In this document: positions 7,202 through 15,809 of the stretch, one piece after another
Position numbering within the stretch: position 1 is the stretch's first letter
How the letters are laid out: the number at the start of each line of letters is the position of its first letter
NCBI GenBank assembly: GCA_019750915.1
Contig: JAIENY010000087.1
Coordinates: 1 to 35,244 of the forward strand
Direction of reading: 5' to 3'
Source of the DNA: Xanthobacteraceae bacterium
Lineage (GTDB): Bacteria > Pseudomonadota > Alphaproteobacteria > Rhizobiales > Xanthobacteraceae
Length of the DNA: 35,244 nucleotides
Translations under genes and position numbers: made by a program
The notes under the pieces: model-generated
The model's input: only the letters and a program-made list of their open reading frames with translations
Database searches by the model: none
What the model was told of the DNA's origin: nothing

Positions 7202-8380
7202 ATGAAGCCTGAAAAATCAACGGTTGAAATGGAGAAAAGCGATTCCCCGCCCATGCAGGAGGTGGAATTCGCACTGATCCTTGCGCGCATGATCGACGCC
7301 GTGAAGTCCGATCCGGTTCAGCTTCGGACGGCCGTTTACGAGTTCGCGCGCTCCAGGCTCAACAACGAGATCTCGTGGGCCGATGAGACCGAGCAAGAGC
7401 GGATTCGTGTCGCGTTGGAGACGGCGATCAAGGGGGTCGAAGACTTTTCTGCCCGCCGTGACGAGACGGAAAAGTTGCTGTCCGGCCCATCGCAAGCTCG
7501 CTCCGATGCCAGCCGGCAAATCGCTTCGTCGGTGCGCGAGGACCGCCCCGCAGCACAGGTGCAGGTTCTGCCTCCGGTTCGCATTTCCGAACACCCGGAG
7601 CGGCCAAGATACGCGCGGCGAAATGAGCGCGCGCCGGGCAAATTCCTGTCTCCCGTCTTCAGGCTTGCCGCCGGCCTTCTGGTCGCAGGCGCGCTCGCCA
7701 GCGGCGCGATCTACGGTTTGCGCCACAATGCCTCACAGCCTCCGAAAGGTGCTGTCGTGGCGGCGAAGCCGAGCTTCGCCGCCCGCTCAGGCAACATCAA
7801 GTTCTCGGAGGCAGCCACACCCGAGACAGCCGTTCCCGCGCAGAAATCGCCGTTTCCATTGCCGACGGTTTACGGCGTCTATGCCCTTGTTGGTGATGCG
7901 CTGAAGGAAATGGACGTGTCGTTCGAGCCTATTCCCGACAAGCGGATCGGCATTTCAAGTCCAATCAACACCCCAAGCAACTTGATCCTGCCTGATGGCC
8001 GCGTCCGGTTTGTCGTTTACCGGAGAGATATTGCGGCCAGTGCGCCCGAGCGGATCGAGGTGCGTGTTGTTGCGGCGGTGAAGCGCGCCATGGTCTTCGA
8101 TCCGAAGGGGAAAGGCCACTTCGTGCCGGTCAACAACGAATGGAGCATGCGGAACATATCGTACCAGCTGCGCGTCCGGCCGGTGCCGCAAAGCCAGGAA
8201 ATGCTTCTGATCGAGTCGGAAAATCCCGATTTTCAGCTTGCTCCGGGCCGCTACGCCCTCATCCTGAAAAATCAGGGCTACGACTTCACAGTCGCGGGTA
8301 CGCCGACCGATCTGGTTCAGTGCCTTGAACGGACCGACGCCGCAAACGGCTCATTCTTCACCGATTGTCGCGCGCCCTAG
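7202..8380 (+). CDS. Single-pass membrane protein of unknown function
   Basis: 392 residues. The N-terminal 100 residues are charged and helical (EVEFALILARMIDAVK, then ERIRVALETAIKGVEDF), a Pro/Arg-rich linker follows, and one transmembrane helix is clear at about 152-172 (LAAGLLVAGALASGAIYGL). The remaining 220 residues would lie in the periplasm and form a beta-rich domain (VYGVYALVGDALKEMDV, then DGRVRFVVYRRDI and LAPGRYALILKNQGYDFTV). A single membrane helix joining a cytoplasmic helical part and a periplasmic domain resembles an anti-sigma or coupling factor layout, but no known motif supports that. It stands 204 bases from a divergent small gene and two bases from a convergent one. Confidence 0.75.
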   Translation: MKPEKSTVEMEKSDSPPMQEVEFALILARMIDAVKSDPVQLRTAVYEFARSRLNNEISWADETEQERIRVALETAIKGVEDFSARRDETEKLLSGPSQARSDASRQIASSVREDRPAAQVQVLPPVRISEHPERPRYARRNERAPGKFLSPVFRLAAGLLVAGALASGAIYGLRHNASQPPKGAVVAAKPSFAARSGNIKFSEAATPETAVPAQKSPFPLPTVYGVYALVGDALKEMDVSFEPIPDKRIGISSPINTPSNLILPDGRVRFVVYRRDIAASAPERIEVRVVAAVKRAMVFDPKGKGHFVPVNNEWSMRNISYQLRVRPVPQSQEMLLIESENPDFQLAPGRYALILKNQGYDFTVAGTPTDLVQCLERTDAANGSFFTDCRAP

Positions 8381-8382
8381 TC

Positions 8383-8649
8383 TCAGACGAGGCGGGTGCG
8401 ATGGCTGTTATTGCTCCAGATCCATCGTGCGAGCAGGCCGAAGAAGTACGCGCCCTGGATGATGAATTGGGCGGCAAAGACCGTCAGAATCGTACCAGCC
8501 GCGCCGTAACCCCTCATGATGCACAGCGGTACGGTCAGAATGAGCAGAACAGCGATAAACGGCAGCAGGAATTTAAAGCGGAAGTTCAGCCCCAGGCAAA
8601 ACCCCACAAGGGCTACCGCGATTGCCCCATATTCCATCCTCGTCCCCAT
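8383..8649 (-). CDS. Small polytopic membrane protein of unknown function
   Basis: 88 residues with three hydrophobic segments (AIAVALVGFCLGL, FLLPFIAVLLILTVPLCIM and the stretch TILTVFAAQFIIQGAYFFG) and a short basic tail. The stop lies two bases from the stop of the convergent gene, the kind of tight packing seen for real genes. ATG 8649 is used; ATG 8637 is an alternative. No family recognised, although short membrane proteins of this kind occur beside exopolysaccharide genes in rhizobial relatives. Confidence 0.65.
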   Translation of the reverse strand: MGTRMEYGAIAVALVGFCLGLNFRFKFLLPFIAVLLILTVPLCIMRGYGAAGTILTVFAAQFIIQGAYFFGLLARWIWSNNSHRTRLV

Positions 8650-9368
8650 CTCATGGCCTGTCGGGCTTTGCAGTGCCGCAACAGGACTTTGCCTTGAAGG
8701 TCCGCGTATGAATCAAGCGCCACAGTAGCCAACGAAGGGTTAACAACACTCTCACCCGCCGGTTCGCGGGATCATCCGGGTAGCGGTCGATGCTTGGGCG
8801 ATTTGTTCAATCCGACAATTGATGCCGGAAGCGCAGAGGGGATAGCCGCGATCACAGAAGGCATTGATCTGGTTCGCATGTTCGCCGCCTTCTCTTCGGT
8901 TAGGCCATGCCTGTCACGTCGGCTTGCTTTGGAAGTATGTGACCGTCCTCGGCGGATCGTCCATGCAGGGGGCCGGATTTTTCCACAGGCCTATCTTCGT
9001 TTTCCTCTGGCTTGATGAAAGCGGGCCGCCCGCCGCGGGTGCGGATGATCACGCTGCGGAAAAAATGTGCTTGCTAGGCAAAAAAATCTCTGTGGCCTGA
9101 ATGCAACGATTTGTGTCCAAACGACCCTTGGCCAGCTCCGGCCTATGTCAAGGCAAGAACCGGTCCTGTAAGGTATTTGCATAGTGGAAGTGCCGCGTTT
9201 TTGACTTCATCGTGCTTTTGGGCTGGGGCCGTGAAAAATATAGTTTTTTCAAATACTTGCTGTCCGAACACGGCGTTCTGCGGACGCGGTTTAAATGAGT
9301 GCTCCCCGGGAATAGGGAACACCCGATTCGCGACGGGTTCGGCCTTACCCTTGGTCGGGCGCTCCTAG
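8650..9368. other. 719-base gene-free leader upstream of the exporter gene
   Basis: No reading frame here has a signal, motif or codon use that supports a gene; those present are short and mixed in composition. It contains GTTAAC at 8739-8744, a TTGACT at 9201-9206 without a good -10 partner, an AT-rich patch near 9231-9260 and a small inverted repeat ACCCG/CGGGT near 9315. It most likely carries the control region of the exporter operon. Confidence 0.55.
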
Positions 9369-10541
9369 ATGCGGGTCGGCGCTCTCTCTTCGCTCGCCGT
9401 TGTCGCTGCCGCGGCATTCCTTTCGGCGTGCGCTCTGATTCCTTCTTCAGGACCGTGGAGCCATGACGTCAACACCAACGCTACTGCGGGTGTTTCTTCG
9501 GCGACGCCGCTTCCATATGCGCTGGTCGATGTGAGCGCGGACACCGTTGGATTTCTTTCTCAGCCTAATCTGGTGTCGTTCCAGGGGGTATTCCCGGACA
9601 AGCGGCCCAAGCCGCTGCAAACCATCGGCGTTGGCGACGTTCTGAACATTTCGATCTTCGAAGCTGCGCCAGGCGGCCTTTTCACGCCGCCCACGGCGGC
9701 CGGTGCCCGTCCCGGGAACTTCGTCGATCTGCCGCCACAGGCTGTTGACCAGAAGGGCGCGATCTTTGTGCCTTACGCGGGTGAAGTACCGGCTGCCGGC
9801 AGAACGCTTCCCGATATTTCACAGGCCATCATTGCGCGCCTGCGAAACCGTGCAATCGAGCCGCAGGTTGTCGTCAGCCTGAACTCGCAGCACGCCAGCA
9901 TCGTGACGGTTCTGGGCGCTGTGAATGCCCCCGGCGTTTTGGCATTGAACAGCGTTGGCGAGCGCTTGCTTCAAGTGATCGCGCGCGCCGGCGGCCCGAG
10001 GTTCGAAGCTATCGAGAGCTATGTGAACCTTCAGCGCGACGGCCGGCAGGTTCGGGTTCTGCTCAGCCGGGTTGTGAAAGATCCACGCGAGAATATCTTC
10101 ATTCGTCCGAACGACGTGATCTTCATCACGCATGAGGCGCCGAACATCACGGCTCTTGGCGCAACCGGACTGCAGGAGAACATCCCGTTCGATGTTGAAA
10201 CGCTCACATTGAGTCAGGCGTTGGGCCGGGCCGGCGGCCTTGTCGACCAGCAAGCAGATCCTGCTCAGGTGTTCGTCTATCGCTATGAGAATCGCCTGTT
10301 CCTCGAGAAGCTGGGTATTGATACCAAGCGTTTCGTGTCCGACCAGATTCCGACTATCTACCGCGTCAACCTGCGCGATCCATCCGGCCTTCTGTTGGCG
10401 TCTGGCTTCCAGATGCATAATAAGGACGTGATGTATGTCGCGAATGCGAAGGCCATCGATTACTACAAGCTGCTGGCACTCGTGGCGACGACCAGCGAGA
10501 CGATCCGCAGCGTGAATTCCGCAGTCAACGAAATCAAGTAA
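9369..10541 (+). CDS. Polysaccharide export lipoprotein, Wza/ExoF-type outer-membrane exporter
   Basis: 390 residues. The N-terminus is a lipoprotein signal with lipobox LSAC (Cys21 as lipidation site). A Poly_export domain follows (GVGDVLNISIFEA, then KGAIFVPYAGEVPAAGRT), then soluble SLBB ligand-binding repeats (VTVLGAVNAPGVLALN and LTLSQALGRAGGLVDQQADP). This family forms the outer-membrane channel through which Wzy-dependent polysaccharide leaves the cell, working with the ExoP-like kinase about 7 kb away. ATG 9369 has only a weak ribosome site (TCGGGCG). The polymerase-like gene follows 71 bases downstream on the same strand, so the two likely form one transcript. Confidence 0.92.
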   Translation: MRVGALSSLAVVAAAAFLSACALIPSSGPWSHDVNTNATAGVSSATPLPYALVDVSADTVGFLSQPNLVSFQGVFPDKRPKPLQTIGVGDVLNISIFEAAPGGLFTPPTAAGARPGNFVDLPPQAVDQKGAIFVPYAGEVPAAGRTLPDISQAIIARLRNRAIEPQVVVSLNSQHASIVTVLGAVNAPGVLALNSVGERLLQVIARAGGPRFEAIESYVNLQRDGRQVRVLLSRVVKDPRENIFIRPNDVIFITHEAPNITALGATGLQENIPFDVETLTLSQALGRAGGLVDQQADPAQVFVYRYENRLFLEKLGIDTKRFVSDQIPTIYRVNLRDPSGLLLASGFQMHNKDVMYVANAKAIDYYKLLALVATTSETIRSVNSAVNEIK

Positions 10542-10567
10542 GCCTCGCCGCCGATCCCCAAAAGACT

Positions 10568-10590
10568 GGTCCCCACATTTCTCGGGGACC
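10568..10590 (+). terminator. Hairpin between exporter and polymerase genes
   Basis: GGTCCCC and GGGGACC pair perfectly around a 9-base loop, 26 bases after the exporter stop and 22 before the next start. No T tract follows, so it may be an attenuator, an mRNA-stabilising 3' end or a block on the downstream ribosome site rather than a full terminator. Confidence 0.45.
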
Positions 10591-10612
10591 TGCGGCAACA
10601 TCGGGTTCAACG

Positions 10613-12034
10613 GTGACAAAAAAATCCATACAGCTCGGGCTGACCATCGCCGCGATGGTTCTAAGCCCGCTGTTTTTTGGTTCGATCGACCTGTTCTGGA
10701 CGGTCACGTGGACCATCGTTCTGTCCGCTGCGGCGCTGCTCTGCCTCTGGATTCCTGTCGACAGCCGCGCGCAGCGCATTCTGAACATTTTCGTCTGCGG
10801 CTGCTTTCTCTACGCCCTTGTTGCGGCAATCCAGATCACGCCCGGTTTGACCGGATCGCTCAACGATCCGATTTGGCAGTCCGCAAAGGATGCCTTGAAT
10901 ATCCCGACGTCCGCGCGCATTTCTGCCCGAGCCGAAGTTCCATTGTCCGCCATCGGACATTTTCTGTTGTTCACCACAGCCATCATCAATGGCTTTTTTG
11001 CCGGGACATCGCGACGCTCCAGCGCAAGCCTGCTGCTGTTTGCGCGTTACGGAGTTTTGGTTTGTGCCGCCTATGGATTGTTCGCGCTGGTTTTTACTCC
11101 GGACCTGCTGCTTTGGACGACTAAAATCGCGTACCGCAACAGTCTGACCGCGACCTTCGTCAATCACAACACGGCGGCGACGTTTCTGAGCATTGGCGTG
11201 ATACTTTGGCTCTGCAACACGCTGGCCAAGGTCCAGTCGTTCAGGTTGACGTCGTTTCGCGCACTTCTGATGTCGCGCGAAACGGAAGGGCAGGCGCTTC
11301 GGATTATTCTTTCGGCCGCCGCAACGGCCATCTGCCTGTTCGCTCTGTTTCTGACAGGCTCCAGGGGAGGAATCATCGCCTGCGTAAGCGGCGCGGTCGT
11401 CGCGATGATCTTGATGCTGGTGAACAGAGGCTCCCTCAGCCGGCGCAATGTTGTTATCGTTATTGTCGTCTGTTGCGCGCTGGCTTCGCTCATTCTTTTC
11501 AGGGCCGGCGCCATCGTGAACAGAGGGCTGTTCGATGAAAATCGCTGGAGCGTCTACGTCGCGGCATTTGGATCGATCCGGCAAAGGCCATGGCTGGGGA
11601 CAGGGTTGGGTACCTTCCCCGACATTTTTCCGATGTTGCGCGGCGACGATTTTTATAGCTGGGGCGTTTGGGACAAGGCGCATTCGTCGATCATCGAGAT
11701 CGCCTTTGAGATGGGCGTTCCGGTCGCACTGATGGTGGCAGCGGCCGCGGTCGCGTCACTCGTGATGTTGTGCCGGGCTGCGGTCAAAGCCTCCGACCGC
11801 CGAAATCAGGTGCTGGCGGCGATCGCAGGTGTGGCGGCCGCCGGCTTCCTGCATTCGCTCGTGGATTTTTCCCTGCAGATTCCGGGTTACATGATTATCT
11901 TCGGAATCCTGCTGGGATGCGGACTGGCAAATACTCTACGTCAGCAGGCCATGGATCACAGCACGAGCGGCGTTTCAGCCAGAAGTCCCGCGCAGCTCAG
12001 TACCGAATCCGCTTCGCGGACGCTTGCAAGCTGA
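10613..12034 (+). CDS. O-antigen ligase/polymerase family membrane protein (Wzy/ExoQ-like)
   Basis: 473 residues starting at GTG 10613. About eleven hydrophobic helices are visible, with the large periplasmic loop typical of the Wzy_C family between late helices (RGLFDENRWSVYVAAFGSIR, then RPWLGTGLGTFPDIFP and WDKAHSSIIEIAFEMG). The Arg-rich loop with WLGTGLGTF and the His in AHSS match the O-antigen ligase signature. The role is joining repeat units on undecaprenyl pyrophosphate at the periplasmic face. It follows the exporter on the same strand. Its last 79 bases overlap the 3' end of the convergent cysteine-peptidase gene. Ligase and polymerase cannot be told apart from sequence alone. Confidence 0.85.
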   Translation: MTKKSIQLGLTIAAMVLSPLFFGSIDLFWTVTWTIVLSAAALLCLWIPVDSRAQRILNIFVCGCFLYALVAAIQITPGLTGSLNDPIWQSAKDALNIPTSARISARAEVPLSAIGHFLLFTTAIINGFFAGTSRRSSASLLLFARYGVLVCAAYGLFALVFTPDLLLWTTKIAYRNSLTATFVNHNTAATFLSIGVILWLCNTLAKVQSFRLTSFRALLMSRETEGQALRIILSAAATAICLFALFLTGSRGGIIACVSGAVVAMILMLVNRGSLSRRNVVIVIVVCCALASLILFRAGAIVNRGLFDENRWSVYVAAFGSIRQRPWLGTGLGTFPDIFPMLRGDDFYSWGVWDKAHSSIIEIAFEMGVPVALMVAAAAVASLVMLCRAAVKASDRRNQVLAAIAGVAAAGFLHSLVDFSLQIPGYMIIFGILLGCGLANTLRQQAMDHSTSGVSARSPAQLSTESASRTLAS

Positions 12035-12780
12035 ATCTCGGCTCCATGCTCGTTCTGCTTGGAGGGATTGCCCGCTTCGATTTGAGGCGCCGGAGCCAGA
12101 TCTGTTTCGTCAGGTTTGGCCTGCTGCTTGAGCGGGCTTGCCTTTAGGACTGAAGCATTGACGACAAGAGATCCAACCTGATTCCAGAATTTTGGATTGG
12201 ACGCTGACTGGACCTTCACCCACTGGTAGTTTGTGTTCTGCCAGGGCCGGATCGACTCGGTGAGATTGTCGAGAACATAATCGCCCTTGGTGGTGGCGAC
12301 CGTCAGCACCAGATGCCCTTCACCCCACGCCGTACGTACGACCGACAGTCTCAACGCGTGTGACGGAAAACCGTGTGTGAGAAGTTCATGCCGCTTGGTC
12401 ACGGCGTAATCGTTGCAGTCACCGGCGTAAGGCGAAATGCTCCACCCGTCACCGAGATTGTCGCCGTAGCTCTTGGTGCGGGGCTGGATCGACGCGTTGA
12501 CGCGATGGTTTACCCTTTTCAACAGAGCCATCGTCTCGTCATCGAGTTCGATCCGATTCCCCGATGCGAGATCGTTTTTGCAATCAATCGGATATTTGAG
12601 GCAGAACCGAACATGCTGAAACGGCGCCAGCGACGGCGAGCCTTCGTTGATCATGGTGATGGTCGGAGTATCCAGGACGAAACGGCTACGCGCATTTGCG
12701 TTCGCGCTGAAACCACATGTGGCGGCAGCGGCGGGAAACAAAATCAAAAAGAGTCTTCGGTTCTCAAAAAAACGAAACAT
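11956..12780 (-). CDS. Bacterial transglutaminase-like cysteine peptidase (BTLCP, LapG-related)
   Basis: 274 residues from ATG 12780 (an upstream frame-start at 12828 adds 16 residues before the signal). A signal peptide ends near NANA. The catalytic Cys-His-Asp set of the family is present: Cys122 in GDCNDYA, His156 in WGEGHLVL and Asp171 in YVLDNL. The known member LapG cuts the adhesin LapA in the periplasm under control of LapD and cyclic di-GMP. Stand-alone members sit in alphaproteobacterial exopolysaccharide loci, with unknown substrates. No LapD or large adhesin lies in this window. A Pro/Ala/Glu-rich tail after residue 215 has no clear role and is encoded in the 79 bases that overlap the polymerase gene. 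Confidence 0.87.
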   Translation of the reverse strand: MFRFFENRRLFLILFPAAAATCGFSANANARSRFVLDTPTITMINEGSPSLAPFQHVRFCLKYPIDCKNDLASGNRIELDDETMALLKRVNHRVNASIQPRTKSYGDNLGDGWSISPYAGDCNDYAVTKRHELLTHGFPSHALRLSVVRTAWGEGHLVLTVATTKGDYVLDNLTESIRPWQNTNYQWVKVQSASNPKFWNQVGSLVVNASVLKASPLKQQAKPDETDLAPAPQIEAGNPSKQNEHGAEIQLASVREADSVLSCAGLLAETPLVL

Positions 12781-12939
12781 GACGCGCACCCCAAAACGAC
12801 CGCATACGGATGGATCTTGAACGTCCATCTTCGATGTCTTGGTTTAGACCGTGCGACTTAAGCCTTCGCTATTTAAGAGCGTTAGCAGAAGGTTCTTAAT
12901 TGCAGTGAATTTTATACACCTGGATTTGTCGGTTGTTAA

Positions 12940-13920
12940 TCATGCCGGTTTGTCGAGCTTGAGATGCCACTTCCAGGCACTGTCGATGATCGACCGCAAG
13001 TCGTGACGAGGCTCCCAGTTCAGAGCCTCTTTTGCGAGCAGATTGTCTGCGACAAGGGCAGGGGCGTCGCCCTCGCGAGGCGGTGCATGCTCGATCGAGA
13101 TTTTCTCTCCTGATACATCCTGAATCGTTTGCAGCAGCTCTTTCACCGATGTCCCGGTCCCTGTGCCGAGATTTACAGCAAGGCTCTGCCCTCCATTGAG
13201 CAGATGCTCGACGGCGCGCGTATGAGCATCTGCAAGGTCGGCGACGTGGATGTAGTCTCTGACACACGAGCCATCGCGCGTGTCGTAGTCGGTTCCGAAA
13301 ATCTTGAAGCCGTTTTTGCGAAGCATGGCGGCTCGGATGGCAAGCGGGATCGCGTGTGTCTCGGGGTCGTGCCATTCTCCGATGCGTGTCTCGAAATCCG
13401 CGCCGCTGGCATTAAAATAACGAAGAACCACGGATCGCATTGCCTGATAGGTATCGAGATCTTTGAGGATCTGTTCGACGATAAGCTTGCTGCGTCCGTA
13501 GGGGTTAATGGGCTGTTGGACGTGATTTTCCGCCATCGGAATCGCCAGCGGCACGCCGTATGTCGCGCAGGTCGAGGAGAAAACCACTTTGTCGATGCCT
13601 GCCGAGCGGGCGGCCTGAAACAGCGTGATCGAGCCCGAAACGTTATTGGAGAAGAAGGCGTCTGGATGCTTTACGGATTCCCCAACCTCGATCAGTGCAG
13701 CGAAATGGACGACCGCTGCGGGCCGATACTTTTTAAAGACCTCGTCGAGCCGCTCACGATCGCGAATGTCACCTTGCTCGAGCGGACCCCATTTGACGAA
13801 CTCAGCATGGCCGTTCGAAAGGTTGTCGTAGACGATCGGAGTGTAGCCCTTGCTGTGAAGATCGAGGCAAGTATGAGAGCCGATATATCCGGCGCCGCCG
13901 GCCACGAGTATGTTGGTCAT
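12940..13920 (-). CDS. galE: UDP-glucose 4-epimerase (GalE/ExoB)
   Basis: 326 residues, a normal length for the family. The Rossmann motif GGAGYIGSH (residues 8-16) binds NAD; the catalytic group is Ser115/Ser116-Thr117 (FSSTCATYG) with Tyr141 and Lys145 in YGRSK; the NNVSGS and DYIHVADLADAH motifs are those of galactose epimerases. It interconverts UDP-glucose and UDP-galactose (or their N-acetyl forms), providing the galactosyl donor for the repeat unit, as ExoB does for succinoglycan. A small membrane-protein gene ends 12 bases upstream on the same strand, which suggests cotranscription. Confidence 0.95.
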   Translation of the reverse strand: MTNILVAGGAGYIGSHTCLDLHSKGYTPIVYDNLSNGHAEFVKWGPLEQGDIRDRERLDEVFKKYRPAAVVHFAALIEVGESVKHPDAFFSNNVSGSITLFQAARSAGIDKVVFSSTCATYGVPLAIPMAENHVQQPINPYGRSKLIVEQILKDLDTYQAMRSVVLRYFNASGADFETRIGEWHDPETHAIPLAIRAAMLRKNGFKIFGTDYDTRDGSCVRDYIHVADLADAHTRAVEHLLNGGQSLAVNLGTGTGTSVKELLQTIQDVSGEKISIEHAPPREGDAPALVADNLLAKEALNWEPRHDLRSIIDSAWKWHLKLDKPA

Positions 13921-13932
13921 CAGCTGTCCGCT

Positions 13933-14157
13933 TTACGCAACGCCAGCAAGCAAATTGCGGATACCGGTCCACAACCACCCAACGGCCGAGGTCACGCCCC
14001 AACCAAGCAAGCAGAGCCACGCGATCATGGCGATCGCAACCACAGAAACGAGCACGCAAGACACCAGCGTTCGATTTCGATGACGTAAAATGAATGAGCT
14101 TCCTCCGCATTCCTTCGCGGCACTCTCACATTCGTTTGAATATTTTTTCTGATCCAT
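13933..14157 (-). CDS. Small single-pass membrane protein
   Basis: 74 residues from ATG 14157 (an upstream start at 14190 is possible but adds a poorly supported segment). A charged N-terminus with Cys (NECESAAKECGG) is followed by a basic stretch RHRNRT and one long hydrophobic segment (VSCVLVSVVAIAMIAWLCLLG), then WLWTGIRNLLAGVA. The stop is 12 bases before galE. No family recognised. It could be an accessory of the membrane-bound assembly complex; that is inference from position only. Confidence 0.6.
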   Translation of the reverse strand: MDQKKYSNECESAAKECGGSSFILRHRNRTLVSCVLVSVVAIAMIAWLCLLGWGVTSAVGWLWTGIRNLLAGVA

Positions 14158-14469
14158 CGACTTCGACCGACGACACTCTGGGTACACCACTTGGTAGTTA
14201 TGCGTAGGCCTGTCATCTCATGTCAGCAATTGAGAACAGAAATTAACGTAAAGGACTGCGGCAATCCTTAAACAAGCTCCCTGCGTTTTAGGTTGATGAT
14301 CATAAACTTGGGGCGATCGTCGATTTGATCTGTTTAATATCCGGCGGGTCATTGCCGGAGGGGTTCCAGTGCCAGACTTGCCGGCTTTATCTGTCCTATT
14401 CGCTCTCGCCCGCGGTCTCGGCGACCGCAGTTGGCGCCAGCACGAAGTTTGCGGCCTTCCGGCTCGATC
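14158..14469. other. 312-base gap between the sugar transferase and the small membrane protein
   Basis: No convincing gene. It has a perfect 6-bp hairpin GCGGTC/GACCGC at 14412-14428 that lies about 45 bases after the sugar-transferase stop on the minus strand, without a T tract, and an A/T-richer part (14220-14340) that may hold the promoter of the small protein and galE. One short frame reads VPDLPALSVLFALARG, but it has no start signal and is not called. Confidence 0.5.
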
Positions 14470-15144
14470 TCAGTAGGCGTTATCAGAATTCAGCAGAGCG
14501 GGAACCGTGACAAGGATGATCTTGGTATCGAGCATCAGTGACCAATGCCGCGAGTAAAACGAGTCATAAGCCACCCGCATATCGTACGTGGTGCTGCTGC
14601 GGCCGCTTACCTGCCAAAGGCCCGTGATGCCGGGACGGCAGGCATAGTAGGCCTGCACGCTTGTCGAGTACCGCAGAAGCTCCTCTTCCGTTACCGGGCG
14701 GGGGCCGACGATGCTCATGTCGCCCTTGAAGACATTGAAAATCTGCGGAAGCTCATCGAGGCTGGTTTTGCGCAGCAGGTGTCCGATCGAAGTGACTCGC
14801 GGATCGAATCGCAACTTGCGTGCAGAAATCCATTCAGCGTTGGCATCCGGATTAGCTGACAGATACTCGCGAAGACGCTCGTCTGAGTTCGTCATCATGG
14901 TCCGGAATTTCAAACAGCCAAACGGCTTGCCTTGGAAGCCGATCCGACGGTGCTTGAAAAATACCGGGCCCGGCGAGGCGATGCTGATTGCGGCAAAGCA
15001 AAGGATAAAGAGTGGCGCAAGTAGAAGAAGAGCTGCCAGCGCCAGCACGATATCGATAACCCGTTTGGTCAGACGTCCAACGGGCTGGTCGCGGGTGAGG
15101 CTTGAAAATGGCTGACCCCCACGCAATTGGACGAGGTCACTCAT
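14470..15144 (-). CDS. Undecaprenyl-phosphate sugar-1-phosphate transferase (ExoY type)
   Basis: 224 residues from ATG 15144, with TTGGAG well placed before it; an upstream start at 15222 is not supported. One membrane-embedded hairpin (residues 31-54) precedes the catalytic domain of the Bac_transf family: HRRIGFQGKPFGCLKFRTM, then TSLDELPQIFNVFKGDMS with the conserved Asp-Glu pair, VGPRPV and YACRPGITGLWQVSGR. The short single-domain form is that of ExoY and WbaP's catalytic core, without the extra helices. It starts the repeat unit by moving sugar phosphate from UDP-sugar to undecaprenyl phosphate; ExoY proper uses UDP-galactose, consistent with galE nearby. Sugar choice is inferred. Confidence 0.93.
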   Translation of the reverse strand: MSDLVQLRGGQPFSSLTRDQPVGRLTKRVIDIVLALAALLLLAPLFILCFAAISIASPGPVFFKHRRIGFQGKPFGCLKFRTMMTNSDERLREYLSANPDANAEWISARKLRFDPRVTSIGHLLRKTSLDELPQIFNVFKGDMSIVGPRPVTEEELLRYSTSVQAYYACRPGITGLWQVSGRSSTTYDMRVAYDSFYSRHWSLMLDTKIILVTVPALLNSDNAY

Positions 15145-15366
15145 AAAAATACTCCAAAATAGAAAATTAAAAATTCTTAAGAGTTTATTAGCAATTTTAC
15201 TTGCACTGCACAATTCATGCATTGCGCAAATCTTGAGTAACTTGTTGTTAAGCTAAATATTTGGAAAGAAACAGATAATTGCCGTTTTGGGACAGCCTGC
15301 GACGATTTGGTGTGCGGGAACTGCACAATTTGTGATCGCTGATCCCGGGCTGGGACAACCGAACGC
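15145..15366 (-). promoter_or_regulatory. A/T-rich control region upstream of the sugar transferase
   Basis: The 222 bases between the sugar-transferase start and the upstream orphan gene are visibly richer in A and T (15150-15270 especially) than the genes on either side. No gene is seen. Such a dip is typical of a promoter or a site for H-NS-like or MucR-type regulators. Individual boxes are not assigned. Confidence 0.4.
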
Positions 15367-15741
15367 CTAATTTGTTTGTCCGCGCGCGATGGGGACAAAA
15401 TCCGACGGCTGTCTGGTGGGGCCCGACGTTCCGTTGAACATAAAAAGCCCCTTGGTCGTCGATATGATATCGCCACGCTGAAGGCTTTCGTCGTTCACCA
15501 CCAGCTGGTCCTGGGCGAGGGCCTGTTCTTTTGCGGTGTCGAGCGGTTCGATGGGCGCGATTCTCGCGCGGGCGACGAACTCTTGGGATCTTTTCCGGGA
15601 CTCTTCGAGTCGGGTCTGCCAGGCCTGTCTGGTCGATGTCTCGTCGGGAAAATCCGAAGGCGCCACGCCTTGTTCGAAAGCACGTGCAGATCCGCCGCCA
15701 ATGATGGCAATTGCTAACACGGCAACAAGCAGACGCTGCAT
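15367..15741 (-). CDS. Small exported protein downstream of the BY-kinase
   Basis: 124 residues from ATG 15741, with GGAG nine bases ahead; a much longer frame to 16053 overlaps the next gene and is rejected as a start. A signal peptide (MQRLLVAVLAIAIIGGGSAR) is followed by a charged helical segment (RQAWQTRLEESRKRSQEFVA) and a C-terminal part with VVNDESLQRGDIISTTKGLF and a GTSGP turn. The phrase VVNDESLQRGDI recalls small exopolysaccharide-locus proteins of bradyrhizobia, but I assign no function. It lies third behind the kinase on one strand. Confidence 0.7.
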   Translation of the reverse strand: MQRLLVAVLAIAIIGGGSARAFEQGVAPSDFPDETSTRQAWQTRLEESRKRSQEFVARARIAPIEPLDTAKEQALAQDQLVVNDESLQRGDIISTTKGLFMFNGTSGPTRQPSDFVPIARGQTN

Positions 15742-15809
15742 CGTCGTTCGCTCCAGCGAATATGGGAGCAAACTAGGATATCGCGCGCGAATTGCCAATC
15801 GCCAAGCTG

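Noticed and set aside
8794..9100. Short plus-strand frames in the exporter leader
   Set aside because: Mixed composition, overlapping each other, no ribosome site; no support as genes.
10661..11683. 340-codon minus-strand frame
   Set aside because: Antisense to the polymerase-like gene; its composition is Gln/Arg/Asp-rich and without domain, as expected from reversed membrane-protein codons.
14325..14476. Short plus-strand frame reading VPDLPALSVLFALARG, which looked like a sorting-signal tail
   Set aside because: No start codon with a ribosome site, no matching sorting motif, and no upstream exported domain. It is probably chance.
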